DNA of 64,000 nucleotides from Pinus tabuliformis. Taxonomy: Eukaryota; Streptophyta; Pinopsida; Pinales; Pinaceae. Shown piece by piece: positions 35,048 to 46,349 of this stretch. The stretch covers positions 915,956,979 to 916,020,978 of the forward strand of contig CM062815.1 of NCBI GenBank assembly GCA_031772625.1, in the 5' to 3' direction. The notes beneath the pieces are model-generated. The model made no database searches, was not told where the DNA came from, and saw nothing but the letters and a program-made list of their open reading frames with translations. Made by a program: the position numbers and the translations under genes. Within the stretch, counting starts at the first letter, position 1, and each line of letters begins with the position of its first letter.

Positions 35048-35082
35048 AGGATTCCCAAGCCATTGTAATTTTAGGGAATCCT
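35048..35082. repeat. Perfect 9-bp hairpin in the element F spacer
   Basis: aggattccc (35048-35056) pairs exactly with gggaatcct (35074-35082) over a 17-base loop. Confidence 0.65.
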
Positions 35083-35319
35083 TTAGGTTTACAGGGAATC
35101 TTGTGGAAAACATAGAACCCTTGCAAACTAAGGAAAATGAGTGAAAAAATGAAAGGAATGGTGGAATGGTGAAGGATAATGAATGAAGAAATAAAAATAT
35201 GAGCCGAATAGGTCCCTTTTGATTCTCCATTGCTTCTCTAATTGTCCTCTTGTTGACTTGAAAAAAACATTTTCATATTTTTCTTTTCTCTCTTTATTTA
35301 TTTTTTATTTTTTTAAAGC

Positions 35320-35502
35320 AACTAGTCTGCCTCCAAGAGGTTTTCATCCTAGTTTCTTGCCCTGGGTGCCTCAAGAGAGGTTTTCACCTAGAGATATTTT
35401 TATTTCTCTCTCTCTTTTTTTTGACACCATTGGGCCGCCTGAAGAGGTTTTCAACCCAATAGTGGGACTCAGGCGCCTCATGGAGGTTTTCACCTGAGTC
35501 TC
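35320..35502. repeat. Array of four stem-loops with shared inner stem and different outer stems
   Basis: Each unit has an outer stem, then cctc or a trimmed version, a 3-4 base loop, gagg, ttttca, and the closing outer arm. Outer stems are aactag/ctagtt (35320-35325, 35349-35354), ctgggtg/cacctag near 35362-35391, attggg/cccaat near 35429-35460, and a 10-pair stem 35464-35473/35493-35502 with gactcagg/cctgagtc at its core. Outer arms differ between units, yet each pairs within its own unit, the pattern expected of a structure rather than plain tandem duplication. T-rich tracts flank the array on the + strand. It lies just downstream of the F integrase. Confidence 0.75.
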
Positions 35503-35559
35503 CTTTTTATTTTTTATTTTTTTTCTTTTCTCAGTGACTTGATGTCGCAAGAGCCGAGA

Positions 35560-36837
35560 CTTGCTCCACCACCATCACTGTTTTGTTGATACCATCTATG
35601 AACTCTTTCTTTGACAATGGCCTTTTGTAAACTTTCAATCTGTGCCCATTAACAAGTAAAGGAATGGCCTCTACATCTATGGTTCTAGTCTGCACTGAAC
35701 CATTATCATGACATCTCTCTGTAACATAAGGCTCTAACTATCTAGTCCTTAGATTTCCCTTAAAGTCTCTATATCTAGAATCATCAAAAAAATCTAAATC
35801 AACTTCTTGAAATTTATTATCCTTGATGTTCTTATCATGCTAGATCTTCCTTTGAATTTGAGTTACCTCTGTGTGTAGGAGGGATTGCATTCTGAACTCA
35901 TCTAAACCATTCAACTAGAGCAATCTCTCTTTTTGTGCGTTGCTGAGATCTAGATCTAGTTAGGATGCCATCCTCAATGTATTATACTCAAATTAAATGG
36001 ACAACAGGGCCTTCTTCCCATAGATTAGCTCATAGTGTGTGAATCTAGTGGTGGTATTCCAGGTGGTATTATAAGCTGAGGTGGCCTCGACTAGTCTATC
36101 TACCAATATTTTTTGTTGCTAATAACTACTTTGGTTAGAATGCCTTCCAGCGCTTTGTTGGTCACCTCCACTTTCCCATTATCTTGTGGGTGATAGGGAG
36201 TGGAGTTTCTATGCTTAATCTTGTGCTAGCTTAACAAGTCTTCAATCATATTGGAGGTAAACTAGCTGCCTTGATCAGTGACCAGTTCTCTAGGGTGCCC
36301 AAACTTGTAGAATACATTCTCCCTTAAGAACTCAGCCACCTTCTCGTCTATTGCTTCCTTGATTTCCTTGGTTTCAGTCCACTTAGTTATATATTCAGTG
36401 CACATAATGATATACTACTTTTTCTTGGAATAAGGGTCAATAGGCCCAATGAAGTCCATGCCCCACTTGTCAAATGGCTCAAAGGTCACTTGAGGTTGTA
36501 GAGGAATTTCATCCTTTGGAGTAGGTTTTCCCATTTTTTGGCACCGATCACACTGACTAGTATGTCTTTTCACATCCTAGTGAAGAGTGGGCTAATAATA
36601 ACCATCTTGTAACACCTTGAATGTTGTCCTCTTTACTGCAACGTAACCTCCACAAGGCCCATCATGACAGGTTAGAAGGATGTCAAAGACTTCCTCCTCC
36701 CTAACACATCTTCTCAGAATTTGATCTGGGCCTAGTTTGAAGAGGTTGCCCCCTATCCAAGTGAATGGGGTGCTCTTCCTCACAATCTTGCTTTTCTCTT
36801 TGGACGACAAGCTTAGTGGGAACTGTGCAGATACCAA
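35560..36837 (-). pseudogene. Integrase of element F
   Basis: The zinc-binding side at about 36592-36837 includes RRCVREEEVFDILLTCHDGP and GGYVAVKRTTFKVLQDGYY, typical of Athila/Tat integrases. Decayed core sequence continues to about 35600, with recognisable minus-strand fragments near 36440-36520 (a MDFIGPI-type core start). Many breaks are present. A complete integrase would insert the cDNA. Confidence 0.75.
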
Positions 36838-36858
36838 ATAGTTTTCTATGTCAACAAA

Positions 36859-37436
36859 TCATGGAGAGAGAACTGAAATGGAAAATAAGTGTCCATCTGA
36901 TAACTGATCATTAACCATTCCTTCCTCACCTATAGGAAAATTTAATCCAGACAAAAAATCTGCAACAACATTTTCCTTGCCATGCTTATCAACAATAGTT
37001 ATATCAAACTGCTGTAATAAAAGTAACCATCTAATAATTTGGGCATTCACATGAGGTTTATTCATTAAATATTTGACTGCAGCATGGTCAGTATGTACAA
37101 ATGTTTGATAACCTGTAATGTAATGCCTAAATTTATTCAATGAATGCACAACAACCAGGAGTTTCTTTTTGGTTACTTTGTAGTTCAGTTCGCCCTTTGA
37201 CAGATTCGTACTGATAAAGTAAATAGCATAAGGCAATTTTTCATCTATCTGACTTAGAGCTACTCCTATGTCTTTGTCTGAGGAATCAACATGTATATGA
37301 AAAGGAAGGGCCCAATTTGGGCCTTGGAGAATCAGTAAAGTGGTTAACTTGTCCTTCAGGGTGTCAAGGGCCTCTTGACATCTTTTTGACCATACAAACT
37401 CAGAGTCTTTGCCCAACAATCCAAATAAAGGAGAAG
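36859..37436 (-). pseudogene. RNase H of element F
   Basis: It contains LPFHIHVDSSDKDIGVALSQ, AIYFISTNLSKGELNY, LVVVHSLNKFRHYITGYQTF and VHTDHAAVKYLMNKP, the gypsy RNase H landmarks. It ends with DKHGKENVVADFLSGL, also typical of the family. The upstream end overlaps the RT thumb. Confidence 0.88.
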
Positions 37437-38189
37437 CTAACTTGCTAAAGTCTTTATAATCCTTCGATAGTATCCAACAAACCTTAGGAAAATTCTGACA
37501 TCTCTTTGCTTTTGCGGAGGTGGGACCCTTTGAATGATAGCTATTTTGTTTGGGTTCACCTGCAGTCTTTGTCGGGATATCGAACAACCTAGCATAGTCC
37601 CTGCAGTCATCAAGAACTCACATTTATCAAGACTAAGGGAGAGGTTCATTTCAGCGCATTTGTTCAGCACCTTACCTAAGTTGGATAGAGCCTCTTGGAA
37701 ATCACATCCATAAGGTGTAAAATCATCCATATAAATATCTATTGCATCATGGACTAACTCGGCGAATATACTCAGGACTGCTCTCTGCAAAGTGGTAGGA
37801 GCATTTCATAAGCCAAAAGGAGGGACCCTATAGGTGAAAGTACCCTAGGGACAAGTGAAGGTGGTTTTATCCTGGTCTTCCGGGCTGATCTGGATTTGAT
37901 TGTACCCGCTGAATCCATCTAGGAAAGAGAAAAACTTTTTCCTTGCCAGGCCATCTAGCACTCGGTTGATGAAAGGTAGAGGGAAATGGTCTTTCTTTGT
38001 GGCTTGGTTTAACTCTATGTAATCGACGCAAATCCTCCACTTACCATTTTTCTTTGGAACAAACACCAAAGGAGAGACCCACTCACTATCAAAGATAGGG
38101 TAAATGAATCCTGCATCTAGTAGCTTTTGCAGTTCTTCTTTGACTATATCTTTGAGAGTTGGATTCATCCTCCTTTGGGGTTTCCACAC
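37437..38189 (-). pseudogene. Reverse transcriptase of element F
   Basis: Motifs in order are SEWVSPLVFVPKKNGKWRIC, CVDYIELNQATKKDHFPLPF, FFSFLDGFSGYNQIQISPED and IYMDDFTPYG, the catalytic MDD box, near 37720-37745. IQRVPPPQKQRDVRIFLRFV follows. FLDGFSGYNQI and the DDF box are typical of the Athila/Tat group and not of chromoviruses. A few breaks are present. Confidence 0.9.
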
Positions 38190-38720
38190 TGGTTTTTAGC
38201 CTTCTTTGATATAAATTTGGTGAGTACACACCAAGGGGTGCACTCCCTTCATTTCTTTGTAACTAAAAGCAAAGGCATCTAGATGTTCCTTGAGCATGTT
38301 GCATAACTTTTCTTCTTGGTGAACAGAAAGAGATGGGTTGATTTTCAAAGTTCTCTCAGGGCCAAATTCTATGGTTTTGACACGGATAGGGTTGGAATCG
38401 ACTAATCATAGATCAATCTGATGGTTGTTCTGGGTTTCCTTTACTACTTCTTCTAAGGACAATGTGCTGGGAGTTGGACTTCGGAGTATGTGTTCAATCA
38501 AATCATCTTCATCCGGTTGTCCCCCTCCCATGGTTGTTTCTAAGGTATAGAGTTGGGCGGAATAAACTTCATCTTCTTCCTCCTCTTCCATCCATACAGG
38601 TAATTCATGTTCTATAGATGGATGGGCAGGAGGATATAGGACTAACTACTTGGCCATATTCCCATTCTTGATAATCATATTCCCAGCCCTGCTGCTAATG
38701 TAGGCATCGATAGTGGCTAG

Positions 38721-39060
38721 CTAGGGTCTCCCAAAGATCATAGGGTAACCAGTAAACTTGGCCTTAGGCTGGAGAACTAGGAAATCTGCAGGGTATTCCC
38801 AAGAGTCAATGGAGACCATCACATCCTCCATAATCCCCTCAGGGTTCAGTGTGGAGCGGTCTGCAAGTTGCAGGACTATTGTGGTATTTATCAATGAACC
38901 CTGGAGGTTGAGCTTGAGCATGGTATCCTTGGTCATCACATTAATGGCAGCCCCAAGATCAATCAAAGTTTGTGGGACAATGGTGCCATTAATGTGCACA
39001 TCTACTACAGGGCTTCTAAGATCCAAATACTTTGGACAGATTACCTGCCCCAACATTAAG
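38721..39060 (-). pseudogene. Protease of element F
   Basis: VDVHINGTIVPQTLIDLGAA carries the D-L-G-A active-site loop, followed by INVMTKDTMLKLNLQG and VSIDSWEYPADFLVLQPKAK, with the IFGRP end typical of Athila/Tat retropepsins. Confidence 0.85.
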
Positions 39061-41050
39061 TTAGACAGTTATCCAATGACATTAATGGTAGGGGAATCTT
39101 TTCTTTGACTCCATGGATGCTTGAAGCACTTATCCTTAATGAACTTTTTGTAAATAGGTACATCTTTTATAGCTTGGAGAAGTGGAATTCTAACAAATAG
39201 GTTTTTCAATTCTCCCAAAAGTTCAGTCTCTTCTGGGGTAGCCTGGAGTAGTTGGGTTAATATCTCAAGAAAGGGTGGTGGATTTAATTTAGGCATGATT
39301 TCCTCTCTTTATTCCTCAACCTACCTAGGTGGAGGTAGAGGTTGGTTGTCTGGGAGTACCCTCCTAGATCTCAGGTTGATTTCCTGAATCTCCACAACAG
39401 AAGTAGGATAGGATGTCTTTCCATTGTATACTTGTTATGCTTGTCTGTTGTTCAGGTTCAGATTTTGCTGGGCAGGCATCTGGGGTTGTTTAGGTGGAGC
39501 AGGGTGTAAAATCTATGGTTGAGCAGGTGGTGAAGGCAATAAAGCTGAAGCATTTTTGTATGGGGGCCTCCTCCACTGGGGTGGTACATTCCACTGAGGT
39601 TTTGGTGGAGCATATGGTTGAAATGACTGGCTGGATAGTTGGGAATGATACTAAGCTGCAAAGGACCAAGGAGGAGGTGTAGACCAGGAAGGATGAGTGG
39701 GGGGGGCCCAAGAAGGTATGGATGTGGTCTAGTTTGGGTTTTAGTATGCATGGGAAGACCCTTACATGCCCTGCTGGTATGGCTAAGGCCCATGAGGCTT
39801 CCTTTGGTTTATGTAGCAGAGATGTTCAGTTACCCCTTCAACTCCTTGATATACAGCTTTTAGTCCAGGTAGAGAAGGGCACTTGTCTGTGGAGTGGTTT
39901 TCTTCATAGACTGAGTATATTTCAATAGAATTCAATGGACATTCATTCCTAGTAGGGTGCCTCCTAGAGCATCTAGGGAAAAAAATTTCTAAGGCTCTCT
40001 TTGCTTCCTCCTGTTTTATCTTAATGTGCATAGTGTCCATCTATAGGGAAAGGGTTTGGAGCATCTCACTCTTGAAATCCTCAGAATGTTTCCAATTTCA
40101 CCCTTGATGGATGAGGTGGAAGAAGATGGATTGCCCATTGGTTGACTACCCCTACCATTTTTCCTAGCTACCATAATATGGTTTCTAAAGATAGTTTTGA
40201 TATCCTCATAGGCTAACTGGTAGATGTCCCCTCCTACTAACAAGTTTAGGGTATCCAAAAGATCTTCCCTTACTCCTCTAAACAGGACTAGCTTTAGTGA
40301 CTCAGGGTCAAGTGTGCACCTAGCCCTTTTGTAGCTAAGTTGGAATCTTTCTTATTAATCTTCTAGGGATTAATCATGCCCTAAGGTCATCCTAAAATTT
40401 TCCTCTTTAGTGTCTTTATACCTATAGTAGTCTCGATACTTTTTGTTTAAGGCTTGATGCATCTGAGCCCAAGCGGTGATTCTATCCCTAGGTAAACCCA
40501 TGAACCAACGCAAAGTTGCATCCTTGAGAGTGGATGGGAATAGTTTCAACTTTCTCTCATCATTGGTGTAGTCATAGGTTCAGCATATGACCACAAATTC
40601 AAATAGGAAAGTGTTTAGATCTTCTGAGTTCAAGCCATGGGAATAAGGAAGGGCAGAGGGGCTTGCACTCTTCATCTTAGTATCCCCGTTGGTTTCCCTA
40701 ATGGGGAAGATACACTCAACTCTTTCTCTATTTCCTCTGTAATTTCTGTTTTTAGCCATTGGATCAATAGGAATGGGTTCTTCTTCTTCTTCTTCCCCTG
40801 TAGGTTCTTCAAATATTTCAGGTTTCTCACCTAGGGGTTCCTCCAATTCATAGCCACTAAAGAAGTGGGAAGGTTGGCTATTTGAAGCAGTGGAGGTATT
40901 TGGCAAAAATTTACCTAAGTTATCCCTATTCCTACAAGGAATGAAAAAAATGTTTTTGTTTTGTTTTGAGTTTTTTTCAAACTTTGAAAGTGATAGAAGA
41001 ATTGAAATTGTAGACTGAATGAAAATCAACTCACTGAATGAAAACTCACT
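39061..41050 (-). pseudogene. Gag region of element F
   Basis: A knuckle-like stretch near 39860-39950 reads YEENHSTDKCPSLPGLKAVY, typical of gypsy gags of this group. Proline-rich linker sequence lies at about 39458-39793. Capsid-like fragments occur at about 40016-40258, and an acidic Glu-rich N-terminal segment (EEPTGEEEEEEPIPIDPMAK) near 40770-40820. Several breaks are present. Confidence 0.7.
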
Positions 41051-41210
41051 AATTGAATGAAATCATACTTGCAGAATGGAAAGGAAAGCAAATAATGGGT
41101 AATGGTAAAGAAAGCAACTAAATTACCGTTGCAGAAACAAAAATACTAGCAGAATATTAGAAACAAGAAATGGAAGAAAGAACGAAATAATCACATATTA
41201 CTCAGACACC

Positions 41211-41228
41211 TCCTTGACAATGGTGCCA
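41211..41228 (-). other. Primer binding site of element F
   Basis: The minus strand reads TGGCACCATTGTCAAGGA, close to the TGGCGCCGTTGCCGGGGA class used by many Athila/Tat-type elements. It lies a few bases inside the 5' LTR edge. Confidence 0.8.
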
Positions 41229-41233
41229 AAAAG

Positions 41234-43239
41234 TGATGAGCACCAGTATTACAACAAGAATGCTACAACTCCTGGGGCTACCAACTTTACTTTATCAACT
41301 CGAGGTTCGTACAAACTTGGAGGTGACAGTTTTGTATACACAAGTAAAAGTGATGGTTTTTCCTTTTGTCACTGTTCATCTGGTGAGAGACCACTAGGTT
41401 TTGTGAAGCTAGACTTCTATGGATTCAGAAGAAGCTTGATTATTGATGCGGGAAAGAGAAATCTACTCTAAGGGAAAACTGGTCTACTACGGTAAGGAAA
41501 AAGACTGAAACCCAATGCTAAAAACACACAGATTCCTAACTAACTGCTGAGAAACCATGCTTTACAAGAATTCCAAGCTAACATGTATGAAATTCTCCTG
41601 TCCTAAGCATGGAAGTTCAAAACATTAGACATTACTACTGTGCATGTAAATGACTGAAATAAATATGTTTTTTTTCTTTTTGTTCTTTTTATGGAAAAAA
41701 AAGTGTGAAAGCTAATCTCTTTTGGTGATGTGGCAGGTGGCTTAGGGATGCTAGTGGATGGTTGGAAGGTTCTGGAGACCCTTAGGTGACCTTGTGTGGC
41801 TTCCTAGAAGTTTTCCCTCAATTCGCCCTCAAAACAGACCACTATAGGAAAACCTATAGGATGTCCTAAACACCTATAGGATTCCCTATATTTCTACATG
41901 ATATAGCTGAGAGAAAAGAGATGGGTACTGAAGGTGATGGAAGGCTTATGGAAGGTGGTTGGTGGGTGGAATGGAGTGAGAAAATGTGTAGGATCACTCA
42001 GAACTCAAATCCAAGGTTGGGAGATGGTTGGATTTGCTCAACATGCTTGGAGGGGTTTCCATGGAAAATGATGAAATTGGTGAGGGTCTTAGTGAAAGCG
42101 AGGAATGATCATGGATGGATGAAGTTGGAAGGAGGTTTCTTGCTATGTGATCTCTCTCTACTTCGGAAACACCCGCACTGCATCAAACAATGATATTTGC
42201 CCAAAAATCATGTAAACAAGAAGAATTTCAATAAGCTATACAAATAGAGTTTAATGAGCTAACTGTCTACTTCATGCATGAGGAAAATTTGTAGAATAAG
42301 ATGAAATCATTGATGAGATAGTAAACTGTAAATTCTATTAGAAAGTAGAATTTTGTCTTTTTGGGGCTACATGGGGGTGCTTTCCTCAAATCGTGATCCC
42401 TGAAGGAAGAAGTGAGGCCAAAACACCTATTGACAACTTTTTGATGTTCCTTTTATCCCTTCTAACTACTGCTCAAGTAAAGCAAAAATGGAAGCAAACT
42501 AATAAACAAACTAATCAAATACTACTTGCAATGAAATACTTCTAAGGACAATTTAACCATGAATCTATGAAATTAATCTAAGCATACAGATACAAGAAGA
42601 GGATCCTTTGCTACTAGGGTTAGGCCCTAACCCAAGAGCTTTAGCCCTTTGAGGTAACTCAGTACTAGATCTAGAAGAATCTCATTCTCATTATCAAAAC
42701 AGAAAATTACATAGCAATGTCTTCCACAAGTCCAGAGCTAAAAAATAACTAGTGTTTTTACAGCAAAAATTCCAATCCTAATGAGGCTCTAGGCCTCTTT
42801 ATTTATACAAATGAAGTCTCCAATGAATTCCTTAAATCTAGGGAGGCTCGTCTCCCAAACTCGAGATGAACTAACTCTTTGACTATCACTTTCTCGATTG
42901 CCTTTTGATCTTCATGGCTTGGCTTCTTATACTCTGAGCTCGTGTGATTGATGGAGGAATATTCGAATGAGGGAGGAGTAAATGAGGAGGATTTACCTCC
43001 TAAAATCTCTCTTCCTTGTCCCATTCAAGTTTCAGCCTTTGATCTTGTCAAATTCCCTGATTTCCTCTCACAAACTTGCATTCAATGCACATTAGTCCAC
43101 TAGGCATAATATCTCACTTTGACTCATCTCATTAAACAAAATATAATCAAAACATGTAATAAATTGTGAGAAGAGTTGATTTGAATAAGCTAGGAGGTGA
43201 ATTAACATCCATATATTTACCCAATGATGAGGCTCATCA
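41234..43239 (-). repeat. 5' LTR of element F
   Basis: A 2.0-kb LTR with 8-bp inverted ends tgatgagc...gctcatca. The minus-strand TATA box (tatttata on +) is at 42800-42807. No coding inside. Its last 110 bases match 1-110. Confidence 0.82.
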
Positions 43240-46200
43240 TGTATGGACTGACCTACATGTACATGCTCTTTATACAGAGTAAAATAGCGTATGGAATTTA
43301 AAACATTGTTTTTTAGAATTTGGACCAAGTCTAGAAGGGAAGGGTTTCCCTAGGTCATATCACAGAGAATTAAATATACCAACGGTGGTAAATGGTGCTA
43401 TAACAGATGCCCCCTATTATATGAGGTTTGAAGGGGTACATGATGGCCAAAATTTATTGTGTAAAGAAGGAATCATGCAAAGATCCCAGAGGAGTTCACC
43501 AAATTTAAGCCTGCCAAACCAGTGGAAGAGATCAGAAAGAAAGTTGTTGTCTGAGGTGGGAATACCCATGCTCAGAGATAATAAATCATGTCCACATATC
43601 AAATAAAAAATAAGATCCAATATTTTTACAAGTATAAAAGGAATTAAAATACATAGTGGATCATCTGATCATATCCATATAAGTACATGCCACACTATCA
43701 CATATAAAGAACTGATCAATGATGCTAAAGTAGAAAGTTTATCACTGAAGTCATAAACCTGATCCAAAAAGTACCAAGTCAAATAGTGGAAAAAATGGTA
43801 CTGCATGAAAATTGGTTTCCAACATATAGGATGTCGATGTGATGAACTGCAACATATAAGGTAGATGGTGTCACTAGCAGAAATAGGAGGAACTAGCAAG
43901 TGATCCAACATATGTTGATGCAAACCTGAGGTCTTCACTAACTGCCATGGTACATTTTTACACAATGCGAATAAATGATTTGAAGTTTACCATGTGAGAA
44001 ATCATTTGATACTGATCATTGATGTATACGATTAACAAATGTGATACTACTCACCGATAATGATGATGAGAGCCAAGGTACCCAGTACAATCTAACAAGT
44101 GCGAATAAATGAGCTGAAGTTGAGCAATTGGAAGAATCTGTCAATCAGGAGACAATGGTGTTTTCCCATTGACGATAGTAAAGGAGTCTGCCACTAATGA
44201 CTGCAAACCCTAAGGTACTGCCAAATAGACTTTAGACCTTGTTCCGAGAGTAATGAGTTGAAGTTTATGGGAAAAAATCTATTGGAAGGAAGGCATTAAG
44301 GCATCCTTCATCAATCCAGCACGAGTGTAACCCTCAGGAAAATAATTTGTAAGGAATCAGATGAAGAAAGATGTAGTAACCAAAATGAAGCATGCTTTCA
44401 GCATAAATAAGATGTGGCTAGTGCATGATAGAAAACCTCTGAACCAACCAATAGTGAAATATGACACAGAGTCGAGGAATCCACCAATAGGGTCAAATGG
44501 AAACCAATGTATTGCACGAATCACAATGTGTGATAATGAAAGATGACGTCAAACAAAAGGGAAACCACTCAATCAAAGATCCATGATACTGATCAATGTT
44601 GAGTACAAGGTAACCTATCAATAATGGAAATAGGGCCAGGGTGCGGCTCTAGCTCTATTCTTAGAGAAATATGTCATATTCGATAAGTGCAAGACCTGCT
44701 AGCAAGAAGTCAATGGAGACCTTCTCAAACCAGCATGAGAAAAGGACCAAATAGCTGATGTGATAGTGAACATGACTCTGAAAACTAGGGATGGCTGATT
44801 GAAAATAAGTCAAGAGACACTGCAGAAAGGCCGACTCAAGTTTACTTCCCTTGAACAAAAGCATGACTCAAATGTGACAATATGGTAGCATATGATAACT
44901 TTGTATAAGTTTGTCATGCAAGAGGCACAAACAAACTCTCCATATGATTGGAAGAGATAACCAACCAGAGGAGTATTGACTCAATAACAAGGTTAAGGCT
45001 CTCCTAAGTCAAACTAAAGCCCATCCCAATGGAGGAAAGACTTAATTTTGAGTGCTTTGTTCAAGGGCAACACAACTGACTCTAGCTGCCATCAATCATG
45101 GAAGTAATGTCCCGTTCCTGCTCTTTTTGAAATATTTTTTTTTTGTCTTTTTCATATTTAGAAAGCTTGAAAAAGAATAAAATAATGCCTATGGTACAGT
45201 GGAAAGAACGAGTGTCCAAATACAGATGCGCTAGTTCTTGGGAGGGGAACATTCCTATGCTCAATGCAAGGTGACGAAACTGGTCAATGACACTCAAAAG
45301 AATGTTCTTTCCATAGGAAAAAGGTGTAAAGTTACAGAGGCTAAGTGATTGCAAGGTTGATTTTGCAGAAAGACATGGTCAAAAAGTGGCTTATACACGA
45401 GTCCAAGTGAAGCCGGCTTAAGGCCAAAAGGTACAAATAGTCAACATGCAATGTAGTGGTACAACTCAACACAAAGGAGCCTATAGGGTATAAATCCAAA
45501 AAAATAGTGAAGAATTAAGAGAATGAAGCTTCAACGCATAAGTCATGGCGAGACTAAAGAGGACTCCCGAGCCTATGAACAAAATTTCAGCATGGGTTCC
45601 AAGTGACAACAAGGTACTATCTAGGGCGCCCATGATAAGGTAGGTTCTACCACACAAGTTATGACACTTCTAAGCAATAAGAAGGTTTTGCGTCATATCT
45701 TGGTGGGGTCAATCCTAAGGCCAAAATAGGAAAAGAAACTGATAAAATGCAAAATTCAGGTGAAAAACCTAACCTATCTACTAGTTTCGAGAACCAATAC
45801 CTATCAAAGTGGATCAAACATAAAAATGCCCAAAGGAGAAGTCTTCCAAGTTATTTAGACATAATTAATAACACTAGACAAGAAGTTAATACATCCCATA
45901 TATAAACTTAAGATAAAAGCTTGTGTTATAGAATAAAAAACTTGAAAATGTGTACCTTATATGTACAATATGGGACAGAGAATCATGTAGCCTTGCGGCT
46001 TACGCATAATAGTTCTTCAGGACAAGCCCATTGTGGGGATCAAGTTAAGGACTCCTTTGGTAGTTAAAACTCATGGCTTCAAACAGTTACTCCTATGAAG
46101 GAAAATCAACTTCCAAGCAATCATGAGAACTAGAAGGATAAAAAGAGGGAATTAAGGGGTCCCATGTCCCCATAGTATAAATATCTCTATCAACTACCGG

Positions 46201-46349
46201 GACCAAGTCCCGAGAAGGAAAATAATAATTCGAAGGATCATTCTTAGAAGAAATTGAACATTGAGGATACAATTCCACGTAGTTCACCCATGGTTGGGTA
46301 GAGTCTACCTGAAAACTTGGAACATACCAAGGGGTATTTTATAATACAT
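43240..46349 (-). other. Element J: decayed 3' non-coding region with degenerate repeats
   Basis: No protein is supported on either strand. Phrases with gtgcgaataaatgagctgaa and tacccagtacaatc recur near 43930-44270 at roughly 130-base spacing and resemble 6690-7000 inside element I. It lies downstream (minus sense) of the gag/protease-like ORF of J, so it may be its 3' untranslated part. LTRs of J were not identified. Confidence 0.45.

Larger units (their letters stand above)
33583..35319 (-). other. Spacer of element F downstream of pol (right half)
   Basis: No protein is supported. It holds a minus-strand TATA-like box (33835-33842), a perfect 9-bp hairpin at 35048-35082, and T-rich tracts on the + strand near 35265-35318. 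It sits after the integrase of F and, with element C removed, before the F aORF. Confidence 0.5.
1..43239 (-). mobile_element. Element F: Athila/Tat-type Ty3/gypsy LTR retrotransposon, interrupted by nested elements
   Basis: I read 1-110 and 41234-43239 as the two LTRs of one minus-strand element. The last 110 bases of both are about 94% alike and end in the same gctcatca terminus. Gag-pol at 35560-41050 has non-chromovirus RT and RNase H, and the primer site resembles that of Athila/Tat elements. A spacer and an additional ORF follow. Elements B and C sit inside it. The left LTR runs out of the window, so the left target repeat cannot be seen; the five bases after the right LTR are tgtat. 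Coding parts carry many breaks (more than ten), so it is a fossil. The alternative is two separate elements of one family, but the same orientation and complementary halves favour one. Confidence 0.7.

Noticed and set aside
35503-35534. Polypyrimidine tract ending in cag, like a + strand splice acceptor
   Set aside because: The only coding nearby is on the minus strand, and T-rich tracts flank the whole hairpin array; no exon is recognisable on the + strand.
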